DNA of 64,000 nucleotides from Microcella humidisoli (GCF_024362325.1 NZ_CP101497.1:248001-312000); one strand, 5' to 3'; counted from the stretch's first letter, positions 18,082-27,288 are shown. Program-made: numbers and translations. The notes: a model not told the origin generated them from the sequence alone.

Positions 18082-19013
18082 CCGACCCGCAACGCGGTCG
18101 TCCAGTTGCCTCCCGGCCCGTAGTAGGTGCGGCCCTGGAAGACGACCTCGAGTCGGTACACCACGAGGTAGGAGGGGTAGTAGCTTCCCTGACGCCCCCA
18201 GGCGGGGATGGTGTGGTTGCTGACCGTGCAGGTGAACGGGGCGGTCGCGCTGCCGCTCGTGACGCACGGAGTCGACGACCAGCCCCCGAAGGTGCCGGTG
18301 TCGTTGTTGCGCACGTTGACCTGCACGTTCACGATCGCGCCCGCGGGTGAAATGCCAGACCCTGTGAACGTGCTGTTCCAGTCGTCGATACCGGCGACGC
18401 GACTCACCGACCCGGTGAGCACCGGTGGGATGCTCGGGCTCGGGCTCGGCGAGGGCGAGGCGCTCGGGGCGGCGCTCGGCGAGCTGCTCGGGGTGGCGCT
18501 CGGCGCCGTCGAGGGGGCGGCGGAGGCGGTCGCGCTCGGCGTGGGTGAGGGCGTGACCGTGGGTGTCGGGGTCGGCGATGGCTCGGGGGTGGGTGCCACG
18601 CCGGGGTCACCGAGGTCGCCGACCACGATGACGGTCACGGGCGAATGGTCGTCGTCATCGGCGCCGAGCAGCGGCTGCAGCACGTAGGTGCCGGGCTCGA
18701 AGTCCCACGTGAACTCCCCCATCCACGCCGCCCGAGCCGGAGCATCGACAACACGGTCGAGCGTGTCGTCGCCGGGAGCCCCGACCTGCTGCCCGTCGCG
18801 CGTGATCACGAGACGCAGCAGCGGAGCATCGTCGCGCAGGTGCACCCGGATGGTGTGCTCGCCCGCGGCGAGCACCGAGCCGTCGAGCGGCTGGTCGAAC
18901 CAGACCCGAGCCGGCGGGGTCGCCGGAGGAACGAGGATCGCGGCGCCGAGCGCGAGCGTTCCGACGACCGCCGTGCCGAGGGCGATGCGTGAGACGAGCA
19001 GGGCGGCGATCAC
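18078..19013 (-). CDS. Membrane-anchored Ig-like protein with Pro/Ser/Thr-rich stalk
   Basis: I do not recognise a named family for this 311-residue protein. A hydrophobic N-terminal segment (about residues 3-29) acts as signal or anchor. A beta-rich Ig-like domain follows (about 33-128, with GEHTIRVHLRDDAPLL), then about 60 residues of Pro/Ser/Thr/Ala repeats resembling a cell-wall-spanning stalk, then a C-terminal Ig-like domain with two cysteines (near STPCVTSG and FTCTVSNH). The GTG start forms a GTGA overlap with the stop of the LysM gene upstream, so the two are translationally coupled. A surface role is inferred. Confidence 0.75.
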   Translation of the reverse strand: MIAALLVSRIALGTAVVGTLALGAAILVPPATPPARVWFDQPLDGSVLAAGEHTIRVHLRDDAPLLRLVITRDGQQVGAPGDDTLDRVVDAPARAAWMGEFTWDFEPGTYVLQPLLGADDDDHSPVTVIVVGDLGDPGVAPTPEPSPTPTPTVTPSPTPSATASAAPSTAPSATPSSSPSAAPSASPSPSPSPSIPPVLTGSVSRVAGIDDWNSTFTGSGISPAGAIVNVQVNVRNNDTGTFGGWSSTPCVTSGSATAPFTCTVSNHTIPAWGRQGSYYPSYLVVYRLEVVFQGRTYYGPGGNWTTALRVG

Positions 19014-22000
19014 GGCGTGTCCGTCAATCCGTGCTGGGGGTAGTAGTACGCGACGCCCCGCCCGTCGGTGGTGAAGGCGAGCGGGCCCGATCCGAACCGG
19101 GCGCGGGTGATCGTGACCGTCTCGCCGAAGCACGGCGAGTCGACCTGCACCGTGAGATACGGCGCTCCGTCGGCCGCCTGGCTGATCGACCGCACCAGCG
19201 GCGCCGGAGGGCCGGCGACGAAGTCCCAGTCGGGCAGCACCGGCAGGGGCACGGTACCCGACCACGTCGAGGTGATGCCGGCCACCTGCTCATAGCTCGC
19301 GGCGCGGCGCACGACGGCCGGCTCGATCGCGGGAGCGAGCTCGTAGGAGCGGCCGTTCATGACGAGGGTCGTGTTCGCGGTGATGGGACAGCTCGTGCCG
19401 CCCGGCAGCGCGCCGGGCACGTCGCCCGTCACGACGATGGTCGGCGGGGCGTCGCCGACGGGTCGGTAGACGAGGCCGGGGATGTATCCGACGCGGAACG
19501 CGCTCGAGATGAGCTTGCCCTGCTCGGCCTCGAGTCCACGCCGCACGGTCGCGTACAGCACGCTCGCCATGGCCTGGCACGCCGAGAGCGAGCCGTCGGG
19601 GGCGGTCGCGGTGCCGAGCGTGGCGTCGACGTCGGGATCGCCGTAGAGCTCGGCGACGGCGGTCACCGACCCGGCCGAGTCGGCCGGCACCGTGAAGGTC
19701 TCGCAGCTCAGGCCGAACTGCGAGAGCCCGTAGTCCATCGCGACGACGAGCACCGCCTTCATGTCCCCTGAGGCGACGGCCGCGATGTTCTCGTGCATGG
19801 GCAGCTGCGGGGGCAGGCCGGTGGCATAGGTGAACGCCACCGCCACGGCGAGGTTCGTGATCGAGTCGCAGGCCTGCTCGGCGTCGTCCGAGGCGGCCCC
19901 CGCGACGAGGCACACCGGGTTGAGCGCATCGAGCACGTCGATCGCCGTCGTGTAGATCGCGTTGTAGATGCCGGCGACCGTGTCCCAGAGCTCGGTGAGC
20001 GCCTCGTAGACACCCGGTGACACGGTGCTCACGAGCCCGGCGCCGAGCCCGATCGATGCTCCGACGACGGCGCCAGCGGGCCCGCCGACCAGGAAGCCCA
20101 CGAAGGCCCCCATGAGCGTGGTCTGCAGCACGCAGACGAAGCCGCACTTCGGCTTCGCATCCTGTTCGGCGGCGTAGATCGCCAGCTCGGCGCTGTTGCG
20201 AAAATCGGTGCGGGCCTCTTCGCAGTAGATCCAGTCGTCGGTCGGGTACGAGATCTGCGCGAGAGCGAGGTCGCTGCGCGCGGCGTTGCCGCCGGAGTAC
20301 ACCGTGTCTCCCGGCTCGGGAGCACCGGGATACACGGTGCCGGCCGGCGTCTCGGCGAGGGGCCCCGACCACGGCTCCGCGAGCCACACGTCGGCGGGCG
20401 GGTAGCTCTGGATGTCGAAGCAGGCACCGCGGTAGGCCTGGTTCGTCGCCGACTGAGCGATACCGGGTCGAAACTCGATCGTGGGGTCGACGAGCTGCGG
20501 TGCCGTCTCGTCGGTCCACGGTTCCGACTGCGTCATGTCGATCGTCACGGACCGGGACGCGTAGCCCTCGCTGCCGGTGCCACGGGGATCGGCCACCGCC
20601 AGGGCGCGCACGGCGAGATCCGTCACCAGGCCGTCGTTGGCCGCGAGCGCGGCGGCGGCCAGGGACGCCGCGACGGCGTCGTCGAGCACGAGCGACCCGG
20701 CATCATCGAGCACGCCCGAGTCGCCGCCGGCCTTGAGCGAGCGCCACTGCCATGGCCTGATCGTCGTCGTGCCTGATGAGCCGTCGGCGGTCGGCGTCAA
20801 CGGCACCGTGATGGTGCGCAGCACACCCTGGGTCGGCAGCCCGGTCGACGCGCTGCTGATGGGCGCCATGGAGACCTGCACGAGCGCGGTGCGCAGGGCC
20901 GGGTCGAGACTCTCAATGGTGAGCGTCACGGGCGTATCCCCGGCGAGATTGACGCGCTGCTCAGCGAGCGGATCAGTGAGGACGCTGAGATAGGCATCGG
21001 CTCCGGAGGCGCCCTCGAGCGATGCCGTCAGGGTGAGACCGCGCGCGGGCGCAGCTGTTCCGGGCTGGGTCGCGCCGACCGGCTGACAGGGACCGCCCGA
21101 GGCGGTCGACCCGTCGGTCGACGGCGGCTGGATGCTCGCCCGACAGAAGAGCCCCGAACCGACCTGCACGGCCTCGCCGCCGGCCCGGTGCCACAGCTCG
21201 AGATCGATCTGGTCGGAGGGTTCGATGGAGAGGAACGATCGCAGATCGGCGGCCACACTCGACGGCAGGAACTGCCCCTCGGCCGCGGGAACCCGTTGCC
21301 ACGGCCCGCGGTCGATCGACACGTAGAGGTAGGGGTCGGGCACGTCGATCGACGAGCTCAAGGCACCGTTGACGATGATCGCGTCACCCGACCATCCGAG
21401 GTCGGCGCACTCCTCGGGAACCGTGATCGAGACGGGGAGCGATGGCCCGTTGATCCCGCTCACGTCATCGGTCACGCGCGGAAGGAACGCCACGAGGGTC
21501 AGCAGTCCGACCGGCACCGCGCTGAGCCGCGCGGGTTCGCCCGGGCGCACCTCGCCGAGCTTGCGCTGCTCGGGGCCGCCGTAGATCCACAACTCCTCGT
21601 CGGGATTCGTGGCCGTCACGACCACGTCGCAGCCGTCGAGGGTCGCCGTGATGCGGGTGAGCCAGTCGCTCGGCGGGAGTCGGTACTGCGTGGGGTCGTC
21701 GGCGATCGAGACGGCAGCCACGGGTGCCATCACGGGCGTTCCGGCGGGCAGGGTCTCGTCCACCGACGCCACGCGAATACTCGGGAGCAGTTCGCTGGGG
21801 GCGACCGCGAGTCGACCCGCGATGGACTCGAGGGTGTCGCCGGGGGCCGCGCGCAGGCGAGTGACGGGAGGCGGAGCATCCAGCCCCGCGGCGAGTTGCG
21901 ATTGCAGACCGAGGTCGACGGGCAGGTCGAGCACCGAGGTCGGCAACACAGCCGAGCTGGCCGCCTCACCGGACGCCGTGATGGCGCGGGCCAGCAAGGG

Positions 22001-22390
22001 CCGGTCTCCGGCGACGGTCGGAACGTGGTCGAGTTCGAGACGGAGGACGAACGAGCCGTCGGCGATCTCGGTCGACTCGAGGTCGTCGATCGAGAAGACC
22101 AGGCGATCGCCATCCCACAGCTCGACGAGCTCGATCGGCTCCGGCGACTGACCGGCGATCTCGACCGCGATCGTGCCTCCGCGGCCGACCGCCGGAGACG
22201 ACACCGGGGTGAGGCTGAGCGGAAACGCGCTCGGGGCGCGCTCGGCCTGCGCGGGCGGCGCATCGAACGGCGAACCGAACCTGACGAGTGCGACGACCCC
22301 GGCAGCGACGACGAGACTCAGCGCGACGACGATCGCGACCGCGGCGAACCACGGGCGCGAGAGCACCGGCCGGCGAGCGTCACCCGACAT
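19010..22390 (-). CDS. Large membrane-anchored protein with LysM-like domain and glycine-zipper segment
   Basis: This 1126-residue protein matches no family I can name. It has a short basic N-terminus, one membrane anchor (residues 15-36), a beta-rich region, a LysM-like domain near 178-223 (APGDTLESIAGRL through LPAGTPVMAP), and a long stretch of Ig-like or beta-sandwich sequence. A hydrophobic glycine zipper lies around 750-790 (GFLVGGPAGAVVGASIGLG), followed by a cysteine-containing helical region. The LysM suggests peptidoglycan contact; the zipper suggests a membrane-inserting segment. It starts 3 nt after the lipoprotein stop and overlaps the next gene by 4 nt, so it is the core of a coupled unit. 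Confidence 0.78.
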   Translation of the reverse strand: MSGDARRPVLSRPWFAAVAIVVALSLVVAAGVVALVRFGSPFDAPPAQAERAPSAFPLSLTPVSSPAVGRGGTIAVEIAGQSPEPIELVELWDGDRLVFSIDDLESTEIADGSFVLRLELDHVPTVAGDRPLLARAITASGEAASSAVLPTSVLDLPVDLGLQSQLAAGLDAPPPVTRLRAAPGDTLESIAGRLAVAPSELLPSIRVASVDETLPAGTPVMAPVAAVSIADDPTQYRLPPSDWLTRITATLDGCDVVVTATNPDEELWIYGGPEQRKLGEVRPGEPARLSAVPVGLLTLVAFLPRVTDDVSGINGPSLPVSITVPEECADLGWSGDAIIVNGALSSSIDVPDPYLYVSIDRGPWQRVPAAEGQFLPSSVAADLRSFLSIEPSDQIDLELWHRAGGEAVQVGSGLFCRASIQPPSTDGSTASGGPCQPVGATQPGTAAPARGLTLTASLEGASGADAYLSVLTDPLAEQRVNLAGDTPVTLTIESLDPALRTALVQVSMAPISSASTGLPTQGVLRTITVPLTPTADGSSGTTTIRPWQWRSLKAGGDSGVLDDAGSLVLDDAVAASLAAAALAANDGLVTDLAVRALAVADPRGTGSEGYASRSVTIDMTQSEPWTDETAPQLVDPTIEFRPGIAQSATNQAYRGACFDIQSYPPADVWLAEPWSGPLAETPAGTVYPGAPEPGDTVYSGGNAARSDLALAQISYPTDDWIYCEEARTDFRNSAELAIYAAEQDAKPKCGFVCVLQTTLMGAFVGFLVGGPAGAVVGASIGLGAGLVSTVSPGVYEALTELWDTVAGIYNAIYTTAIDVLDALNPVCLVAGAASDDAEQACDSITNLAVAVAFTYATGLPPQLPMHENIAAVASGDMKAVLVVAMDYGLSQFGLSCETFTVPADSAGSVTAVAELYGDPDVDATLGTATAPDGSLSACQAMASVLYATVRRGLEAEQGKLISSAFRVGYIPGLVYRPVGDAPPTIVVTGDVPGALPGGTSCPITANTTLVMNGRSYELAPAIEPAVVRRAASYEQVAGITSTWSGTVPLPVLPDWDFVAGPPAPLVRSISQAADGAPYLTVQVDSPCFGETVTITRARFGSGPLAFTTDGRGVAYYYPQHGLTDTP

Positions 22391-22393
22391 GGG

Positions 22394-22921
22394 CTACTCG
22401 GTCAGGGCGTACTGCACGCAGAGGCGGCCGATGACGGTCGTCGTCGTGTCGACCGTCACTTCGATGTCGAGGAACCCCGTGTAAGGGCCCCCATCGATGC
22501 CGGCGACGGCCTCCGGGCCGACGAACGTGAAGACGCCGCCCTCCTCGTCGAAGAAGAACGACCCCGTCGACGGCGCGACATCGCCCTCCGACGTGATGTA
22601 GGTCGAGAGCCAGCCGTAGGTCGGGAAGGCGTCGTCGTCGTGCGCGGCGTACGTGAACGAGATCGTGTCGCCCGCCTCGAGGGGGTAGACGTCGAGCACC
22701 GGATCGACCGTGAGCGCGGGATCGAGGAAGAGGTCGTACCCGTCGGTGGTCGCCGCCGAGCAGTCGAGGGCACCCCCGGTCGACTCGCCGTCGGGAGCCC
22801 CGCCATCGGTCGTTCCGCCTTCGGGGTCAGTGCTCGGAGTGCCGCCGGTTGCGCATCCCGCCAGGGCGAGCGCGGCGAGAAGAGCGACGGAGCCGAGAGT
22901 CGAGAGCGCTGTGCGAGCCAT
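22394..22921 (-). CDS. Secreted lipoprotein of unknown function
   Basis: This 175-residue protein has a signal peptide ending in a lipobox (ALALAGCATG, lipidated Cys near residue 22), then a Gly/Thr/Asp-rich linker and a compact beta-rich domain with an acidic character (FFFDEEGGVFTFVGPEAVAG). I recognise no family. It lies between the LuxR-type gene (48 nt upstream) and the LysM protein gene (3 nt downstream). ATG 22921 is preferred; an in-frame TTG at 22936 would add five residues. Confidence 0.78.
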   Translation of the reverse strand: MARTALSTLGSVALLAALALAGCATGGTPSTDPEGGTTDGGAPDGESTGGALDCSAATTDGYDLFLDPALTVDPVLDVYPLEAGDTISFTYAAHDDDAFPTYGWLSTYITSEGDVAPSTGSFFFDEEGGVFTFVGPEAVAGIDGGPYTGFLDIEVTVDTTTTVIGRLCVQYALTE

Positions 22922-22969
22922 AGCGCCATGATCCAACCGGCGGTGGGTGCGCGACAGTGGGGTTGCGTC

Positions 22970-24712
22970 TTATTCGCTGCGGTTCGGGATGCTGCGCACG
23001 AGCCGCGCGATCATGACGCGCGACCCGGCCTGCCACCGGCGCTGAATCTCGGCCACGTACTTCTCGACCGTCTTGGTGCTGACCCCAAGCTCGCGCCCGA
23101 TCTCGGCATTGCCGAGTCCGACGGCGACGCGCTCGGCAACGGCGGTGAGCTGCGGCGTGAGCGCTGCGGTCGGTGGTTCGAGATCGCCGGGGAAGAGCTC
23201 GGCCATGCGCGCCGCGACGACGAATCGCGAGGCAGCGGCGAAGGCGGCGAGCACGCGCGAGACGTGGCCCCGCACGGTGTGCTCGGAGAGGTGCAGAGCC
23301 GCGGCGATCTCGACGTTGCGCAGGCCGTCGGCGACCATGACCGCGACCTCGCGCTCGCGCGTCGAGAGCCCGTTCCACCCTGCTCCTGCGACGGGCGGCA
23401 GCCGACGCCCCGATGCCCGCAGCTCGCGCACGGCGGCTCGCCGCGCCGCAAGGTGCCCCGTGACCTCGGCCGCGGCGGCGAGGGCCACGAGCCGCGCGGC
23501 TCCTGAGCCGGTCTCGGCCGCTTCACGCCGGGCGCGCGCCGCGAGCACTTCGGCTTCGGCTGCTTCGACGACGCGCCCTTCGGCGTCGGCGAGCACGATC
23601 GCCCGTTCGGCAAGCGGGAGGGCCCTCCCTGGTTCTGCCGCCAGCAGCGCCAGGCGCGCGAGAATGCGGTGCACGGTCGACGCCGCGATCGGGTCGTCGA
23701 GGAACGGCTGGGCCAGCGCCGCCCACGCCTCCGCGGCATCGGCATCGGCCTCATCAGCGGCCGTGGCCACGAGAAGCTCCAGGCACAGTGCGCGGTCTAC
23801 GATCGTGAGCTTCGATACGGCGAGGTCTCCGCCGGCGATCAGGGCGCTGCGCGCCGCCGCCCGGGTGTCGCCCAGCGCGACAAGCCCGAAGGCTGCGAGC
23901 AGGAAGCACCCCCGAGTGAGGTAGTCGCGCGGCACCGGACTCTCCGCGTCGAGCGCATCGGCGAGAGCGCGCACGTGGGAGCGCTCGGCGGCGTTGCCGC
24001 GCACGAGAATCTCGGTCGCCGAGCGCAACTGGCGCACGAGCACGAGCTCGGACTCGGGCAGCCGCTCGACCTCGGCCACCGCCTCGGCGATCCGCCCGCT
24101 GAACGTCAGGATGCGAACGGTGAGGATTCCGAAGACGACGCCGTACGGATGCGCGCGTCCGTCGCGTTCGAGGAAGACCTCGCCGGTCGCGTCGTGTGTC
24201 AGCTCGCCCCCGAGTGCGGCCCTTGCCGCGACGAGGGCGTCGTCTGCGCGGTGCAGGCGCGCGCTCGCGAGCGCCGCCTCGGCCACGAGGTAGCACGCGA
24301 ATCGCGCGAGGTCGCGGTCGACATCACGCGCGTACGGGGCGAGCGCGGGGATAGCCGCGATGGCCTCGACCAGCACATCGCTCGAGGGGTTCGCGCCCTC
24401 GACCGCCCACCCGCCGGAGAGCCCGAGGGGATGCGGCCGGCCCGACTGCGCGAGGGAGCGCGCGGCGCGCGCGGTGACGAGCAGCACGGCATCGTCCGGT
24501 GCGCAGCGAGCGAGTGCCGCCTCGGCGCTCGCCTCCGCGTCGTCGAATCGTGCGGCCATGAAGAGGGCGACGCTCTCGAGCGCCCGGCGGTAGTCGTGCT
24601 CGCGCTCGCCCGGTGTGCCGAGGGGCGAAGCGCGGCAGTGCGCGATGGCGGCATCGGGCTCGGCCGCGATGATCGCGTCGAGCACGATCGCGAGATCGTC
24701 CCGTCGACTCAT
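22970..24712 (-). CDS. Transcriptional regulator with two tandem LuxR-type HTH domains
   Basis: This 580-residue protein has a long helical, Ala-rich N-terminal region (residues 1-440) resembling the TPR-like part of MalT/LAL regulators, but no Walker ATPase motif is visible. The C-terminus holds two LuxR helix-turn-helix units. The first, near 446-505, contains LSTREREVAVMVADGLRN and LHLSEHTVRGHVSRVL. The second, near 515-575, contains LTPQLTAVAERVAVGLGN and LGVSTKTVEKYVAEI. Two complete HTHs in one chain are unusual. The ATG overlaps the mutM stop (ATGA). It probably controls the three surface genes downstream. Confidence 0.86.
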   Translation of the reverse strand: MSRRDDLAIVLDAIIAAEPDAAIAHCRASPLGTPGEREHDYRRALESVALFMAARFDDAEASAEAALARCAPDDAVLLVTARAARSLAQSGRPHPLGLSGGWAVEGANPSSDVLVEAIAAIPALAPYARDVDRDLARFACYLVAEAALASARLHRADDALVAARAALGGELTHDATGEVFLERDGRAHPYGVVFGILTVRILTFSGRIAEAVAEVERLPESELVLVRQLRSATEILVRGNAAERSHVRALADALDAESPVPRDYLTRGCFLLAAFGLVALGDTRAAARSALIAGGDLAVSKLTIVDRALCLELLVATAADEADADAAEAWAALAQPFLDDPIAASTVHRILARLALLAAEPGRALPLAERAIVLADAEGRVVEAAEAEVLAARARREAAETGSGAARLVALAAAAEVTGHLAARRAAVRELRASGRRLPPVAGAGWNGLSTREREVAVMVADGLRNVEIAAALHLSEHTVRGHVSRVLAAFAAASRFVVAARMAELFPGDLEPPTAALTPQLTAVAERVAVGLGNAEIGRELGVSTKTVEKYVAEIQRRWQAGSRVMIARLVRSIPNRSE

Positions 24713-25674
24713 TCCGCCGCCGATCGGAGGCGGCGGATGCGCGGCAGCGTCGCCGCGGAGCGGATGCGCTGGCAGCGCGGGCAGAAGTGCGAGCCGCGGT
24801 TCATGAACTGCTCGCGCACGATGGGCCGTTCGCACCGCGCGCAGGGCTTGCCCTGCTGGCCGTAGGCGCGCAGCGAGTGGCTGAAGTAGCCCGAGGCGCC
24901 ATTGACGTTGACGTATTGCGCGTCGAAGCTCGTGCCGCCCTCGTCGAGCGCGCGGCGCAGCACGATGCGCACCTCCTCGAGCAACTCGCGTGCCTTGCGC
25001 GTCGAGAGCGACTCGGTCGGCTGGTCGTAGTGCACGCGCGCGGCCCACAGCGCTTCGTCGGCGTAGATGTTGCCGATGCCGCTCACGAGCGTCTGGTCGA
25101 GCAGCGCGCGCTTGACGGTCGTGCGCTTCGCGGCGAGCCGGCGCAGGAAGCGCCGCTCGTCGAAGGCAGGATCGAGCGGGTCGCGCGCGATGTGGGCGAC
25201 CTGGCTCGGGATGCTCGCGAGCGGCAGCCCGTATCCGGCCGCCGCGCCGTCGCGCGTCGGCAGCAGCGCATCCACCGCCATCGACCCGAAGATGCGCTGA
25301 TCGACGAAGTCGACCCGCAGCGGGCCGTGCACCGGATGCGTCAACGCGAACCGGATACGCGTGAGCGCCGCGGCCTCGGCCGCCGGGTCGCGCAGCAGCA
25401 CCTGCCCGCTCATACCCAGGTGGGCGACGAGAGCCTCGGCAGGAGCATCCGTGCCATCAGCACGACCGCTCTCGATCGGCAGCCAGAGGAACTTGCCGCG
25501 GCGCACGGCGCCGCGCAGCCGGGCGCCGGTCAGTCGCTCGATGAAGTCTTCGGCGGGGCCGCTGTGGCGCTTGAGCGAGCGCTCATCGAGCACCTCGACG
25601 GCGTCGATCGTCGCGCCCGTGACGGCAGGCTGCAGGCCGTGGCGCACGACCTCGACCTCGGGCAGCTCGGGCAC
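24709..25674 (-). CDS. mutM: Formamidopyrimidine-DNA glycosylase
   Basis: This 321-residue base-excision repair enzyme removes 8-oxoguanine and formamidopyrimidines and nicks the abasic site. It begins with the invariant PELPEVEVVRHGL (catalytic Pro after Met removal, plus Glu). The H2TH region contains SGIGNIYADEALW, and the C-terminal zinc finger contains CARCERPI and FCPRCQ. It lies 16 nt downstream of rnc, and its stop overlaps the luxR-type start. Confidence 0.95.
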   Translation of the reverse strand: MPELPEVEVVRHGLQPAVTGATIDAVEVLDERSLKRHSGPAEDFIERLTGARLRGAVRRGKFLWLPIESGRADGTDAPAEALVAHLGMSGQVLLRDPAAEAAALTRIRFALTHPVHGPLRVDFVDQRIFGSMAVDALLPTRDGAAAGYGLPLASIPSQVAHIARDPLDPAFDERRFLRRLAAKRTTVKRALLDQTLVSGIGNIYADEALWAARVHYDQPTESLSTRKARELLEEVRIVLRRALDEGGTSFDAQYVNVNGASGYFSHSLRAYGQQGKPCARCERPIVREQFMNRGSHFCPRCQRIRSAATLPRIRRLRSAAE

Positions 25675-25690
25675 GGTTCAGTATCGCTCG

Positions 25691-26383
25691 TCAGCGCCGC
25701 GACTGCAGTGTCGTCCAGGCCTCGAGGGCGGCGCCCATCTCGGCCTGCTTCTTGCTCGTGCCCTCGCCCGTGGCGATGGCCTCCTCGGCGAGCACGACGG
25801 TGGCCGTGAAGACCTTCGAGTGGTCGGGGCCGTGCTCCTCGATCACGTAGACGGGCATGCCGAGGCCGAGGTGCGCGGCGAGCTCTTGCAGCGAGGTCTT
25901 CGGGTCCATGGCGGCACCGAAGCGGTCGGGGTCGGCTAGCAGCGGGTCGACGAGGCGCAGCACGAGCGCGGTCGCCGCATCGCCGCCGAGGTCGAGATAC
26001 GCGGCGCCGATGAGTGCTTCGACGGTGTCGGCGAGGATGGATGACTTCTCGCGACCACCCGTGAGCTCTTCGCCCTTGCCGAGCTTGAGGTGCTCGCCGA
26101 GCCCGATCGCGCGGGCCACCTCAGCGAGGGCGACCGACGAGACGAGCGATGCGCGGCGCTTGGCGAGATCGCCCTCGCTCAGCTCGGGGTAGGTCGTGTA
26201 GAGCATGACCGTGACGGCCTGCCCCAGAATCGAGTCACCGAGAAACTCGAGGCGCTCGTTCGTCGCCACGCCGCCGTTCTCGTACGCCCAGGAGCGGTGG
26301 GTGAGCGCGAGATCGAGCAGTTCGGGGTCGATTGTGAGCCCGAGCGCGTGCTCGAGCTGGGTTCGATCGTCTGACGGCGTCAC
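25691..26383 (-). CDS. rnc: Ribonuclease III
   Basis: This 230-residue enzyme cleaves double-stranded RNA in rRNA and mRNA processing. The nuclease signature NERLEFLGDSILG lies near residues 41-53 and a double-stranded RNA-binding domain fills the last 70 residues (DPKTSLQELAAHLG to KKQAEMGAALEAW). It sits between rpmF and mutM in the standard actinobacterial order. Confidence 0.95.
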   Translation of the reverse strand: MTPSDDRTQLEHALGLTIDPELLDLALTHRSWAYENGGVATNERLEFLGDSILGQAVTVMLYTTYPELSEGDLAKRRASLVSSVALAEVARAIGLGEHLKLGKGEELTGGREKSSILADTVEALIGAAYLDLGGDAATALVLRLVDPLLADPDRFGAAMDPKTSLQELAAHLGLGMPVYVIEEHGPDHSKVFTATVVLAEEAIATGEGTSKKQAEMGAALEAWTTLQSRR

Positions 26384-26396
26384 GCCGACAGGTTCG

Positions 26397-26600
26397 TCAA
26401 ACGTCGGCGACCTTGCGGCCCTTGTACTCCATGTACAGGGGCGTGCCGGCCGAGTCCTCGACCACCTTGGCGCGGTGGGGAAGGCTGTAGACGACCTTGC
26501 CGTTCTCGACGGTCTTCACGAGGGTCGGCACAGACGCCTTCCACTGCGAGCGACGCGAGTTGGTGTTGGAGCGCGACATCTTCCGCTTGGGAACAGCCAT
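26397..26600 (-). CDS. rpmF: 50S ribosomal protein L32
   Basis: This 67-residue basic protein begins [20 protein letters not shown], the L32 signature. It lacks the CxxC zinc ribbon found in some L32 proteins, so it is a zinc-independent form. It lies between the DUF177 gene and rnc. Confidence 0.95.
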   Translation of the reverse strand: MAVPKRKMSRSNTNSRRSQWKASVPTLVKTVENGKVVYSLPHRAKVVEDSAGTPLYMEYKGRKVADV

Positions 26601-26666
26601 GGTGGTTCTTCTCTCTGTCAGACCCGCACGCGCGCGCGTGCTGGTGAGGTTCGGGGGTGGTGCGGC

Positions 26667-27197
26667 CTAGTTCGAATCGTCGTTCTCGAGGGCCAGGCCC
26701 TCGAGCGCCGCCCACCGCGGATCGATGACCACGCGGGGCTCCCGCGGGCCGGAATCCGCCAGGCGCTCACCGGTCTCAGGGTCGAGACCAGGGCAATCCT
26801 CGCGGCACACCGGCTGGAACGGGAGCGACAGCACCACAGCGTCTCGAACCACCGGTTCACAATCCACGTGATCATCGTGAACCTGGTAGTCGTACGCCTC
26901 GTCTCGAGAATACGCGAGAAGCTCCTGGAATTCGACTTCGACCGCCACCGTGACGGGGTCGAGGCAGCGCACGCACTCACCCGACGCGGTCGTGCGCACC
27001 TCGCCCGAGACGAGAATGCCGTCGTGCAGGCCCTCGAGCCGCAGGTCGAGCTCGAGCTCGGTGCCCGCACCGACGATGACCGCCGCGGCGCCCAGCTGCT
27101 CGGGCACGCCGAACGTCAGTTGCTTCTCGCGCATCTCGCCGGGGCGGTGCATGAGATCGCGCACGTTCACGCGGTAGGGGTTCGGGGCGGGAGGCAT
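26667..27197 (-). CDS. DUF177/YceD-family protein
   Basis: This 176-residue protein belongs to the DUF177 family, which is almost always encoded just upstream of rpmF and is linked to 23S rRNA accumulation in other bacteria. The cysteine pairs in GECVRCLDPV and VCREDCPGL and the C-terminal DPRWAALEGL are typical. ATG 27197 is chosen; a TAGACT box ends 8 nt upstream. Longer in-frame extensions read through the terminator region and are not protein-like. Confidence 0.9.
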   Translation of the reverse strand: MPPAPNPYRVNVRDLMHRPGEMREKQLTFGVPEQLGAAAVIVGAGTELELDLRLEGLHDGILVSGEVRTTASGECVRCLDPVTVAVEVEFQELLAYSRDEAYDYQVHDDHVDCEPVVRDAVVLSLPFQPVCREDCPGLDPETGERLADSGPREPRVVIDPRWAALEGLALENDDSN

Positions 27198-27205
27198 AGC
27201 GCCCC

Positions 27206-27211
27206 AGTCTA
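27206..27211 (-). promoter_or_regulatory. -10 box of the DUF177-rpmF operon
   Basis: TAGACT on the minus strand precedes the DUF177 ATG by 8 nt. It probably drives DUF177-rpmF-rnc-mutM and, by read-through, the coupled luxR-type unit. Confidence 0.5.
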
Positions 27212-27288
27212 CCGGGGTAGCGCGCTCCACGATGCGCGGGGCCGGTGGCGCACCCGCGGGGCCGGGGCCGTGCGGGCCCGGGAGACGA

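Noticed and set aside
18420..18600. The repetitive stretch in the Pro/Ser/Thr stalk as a CRISPR or tandem-repeat array
   Set aside because: The repetition is codon-level low complexity within a coding frame; there are no constant repeats with unique spacers. No CRISPR array was seen elsewhere.
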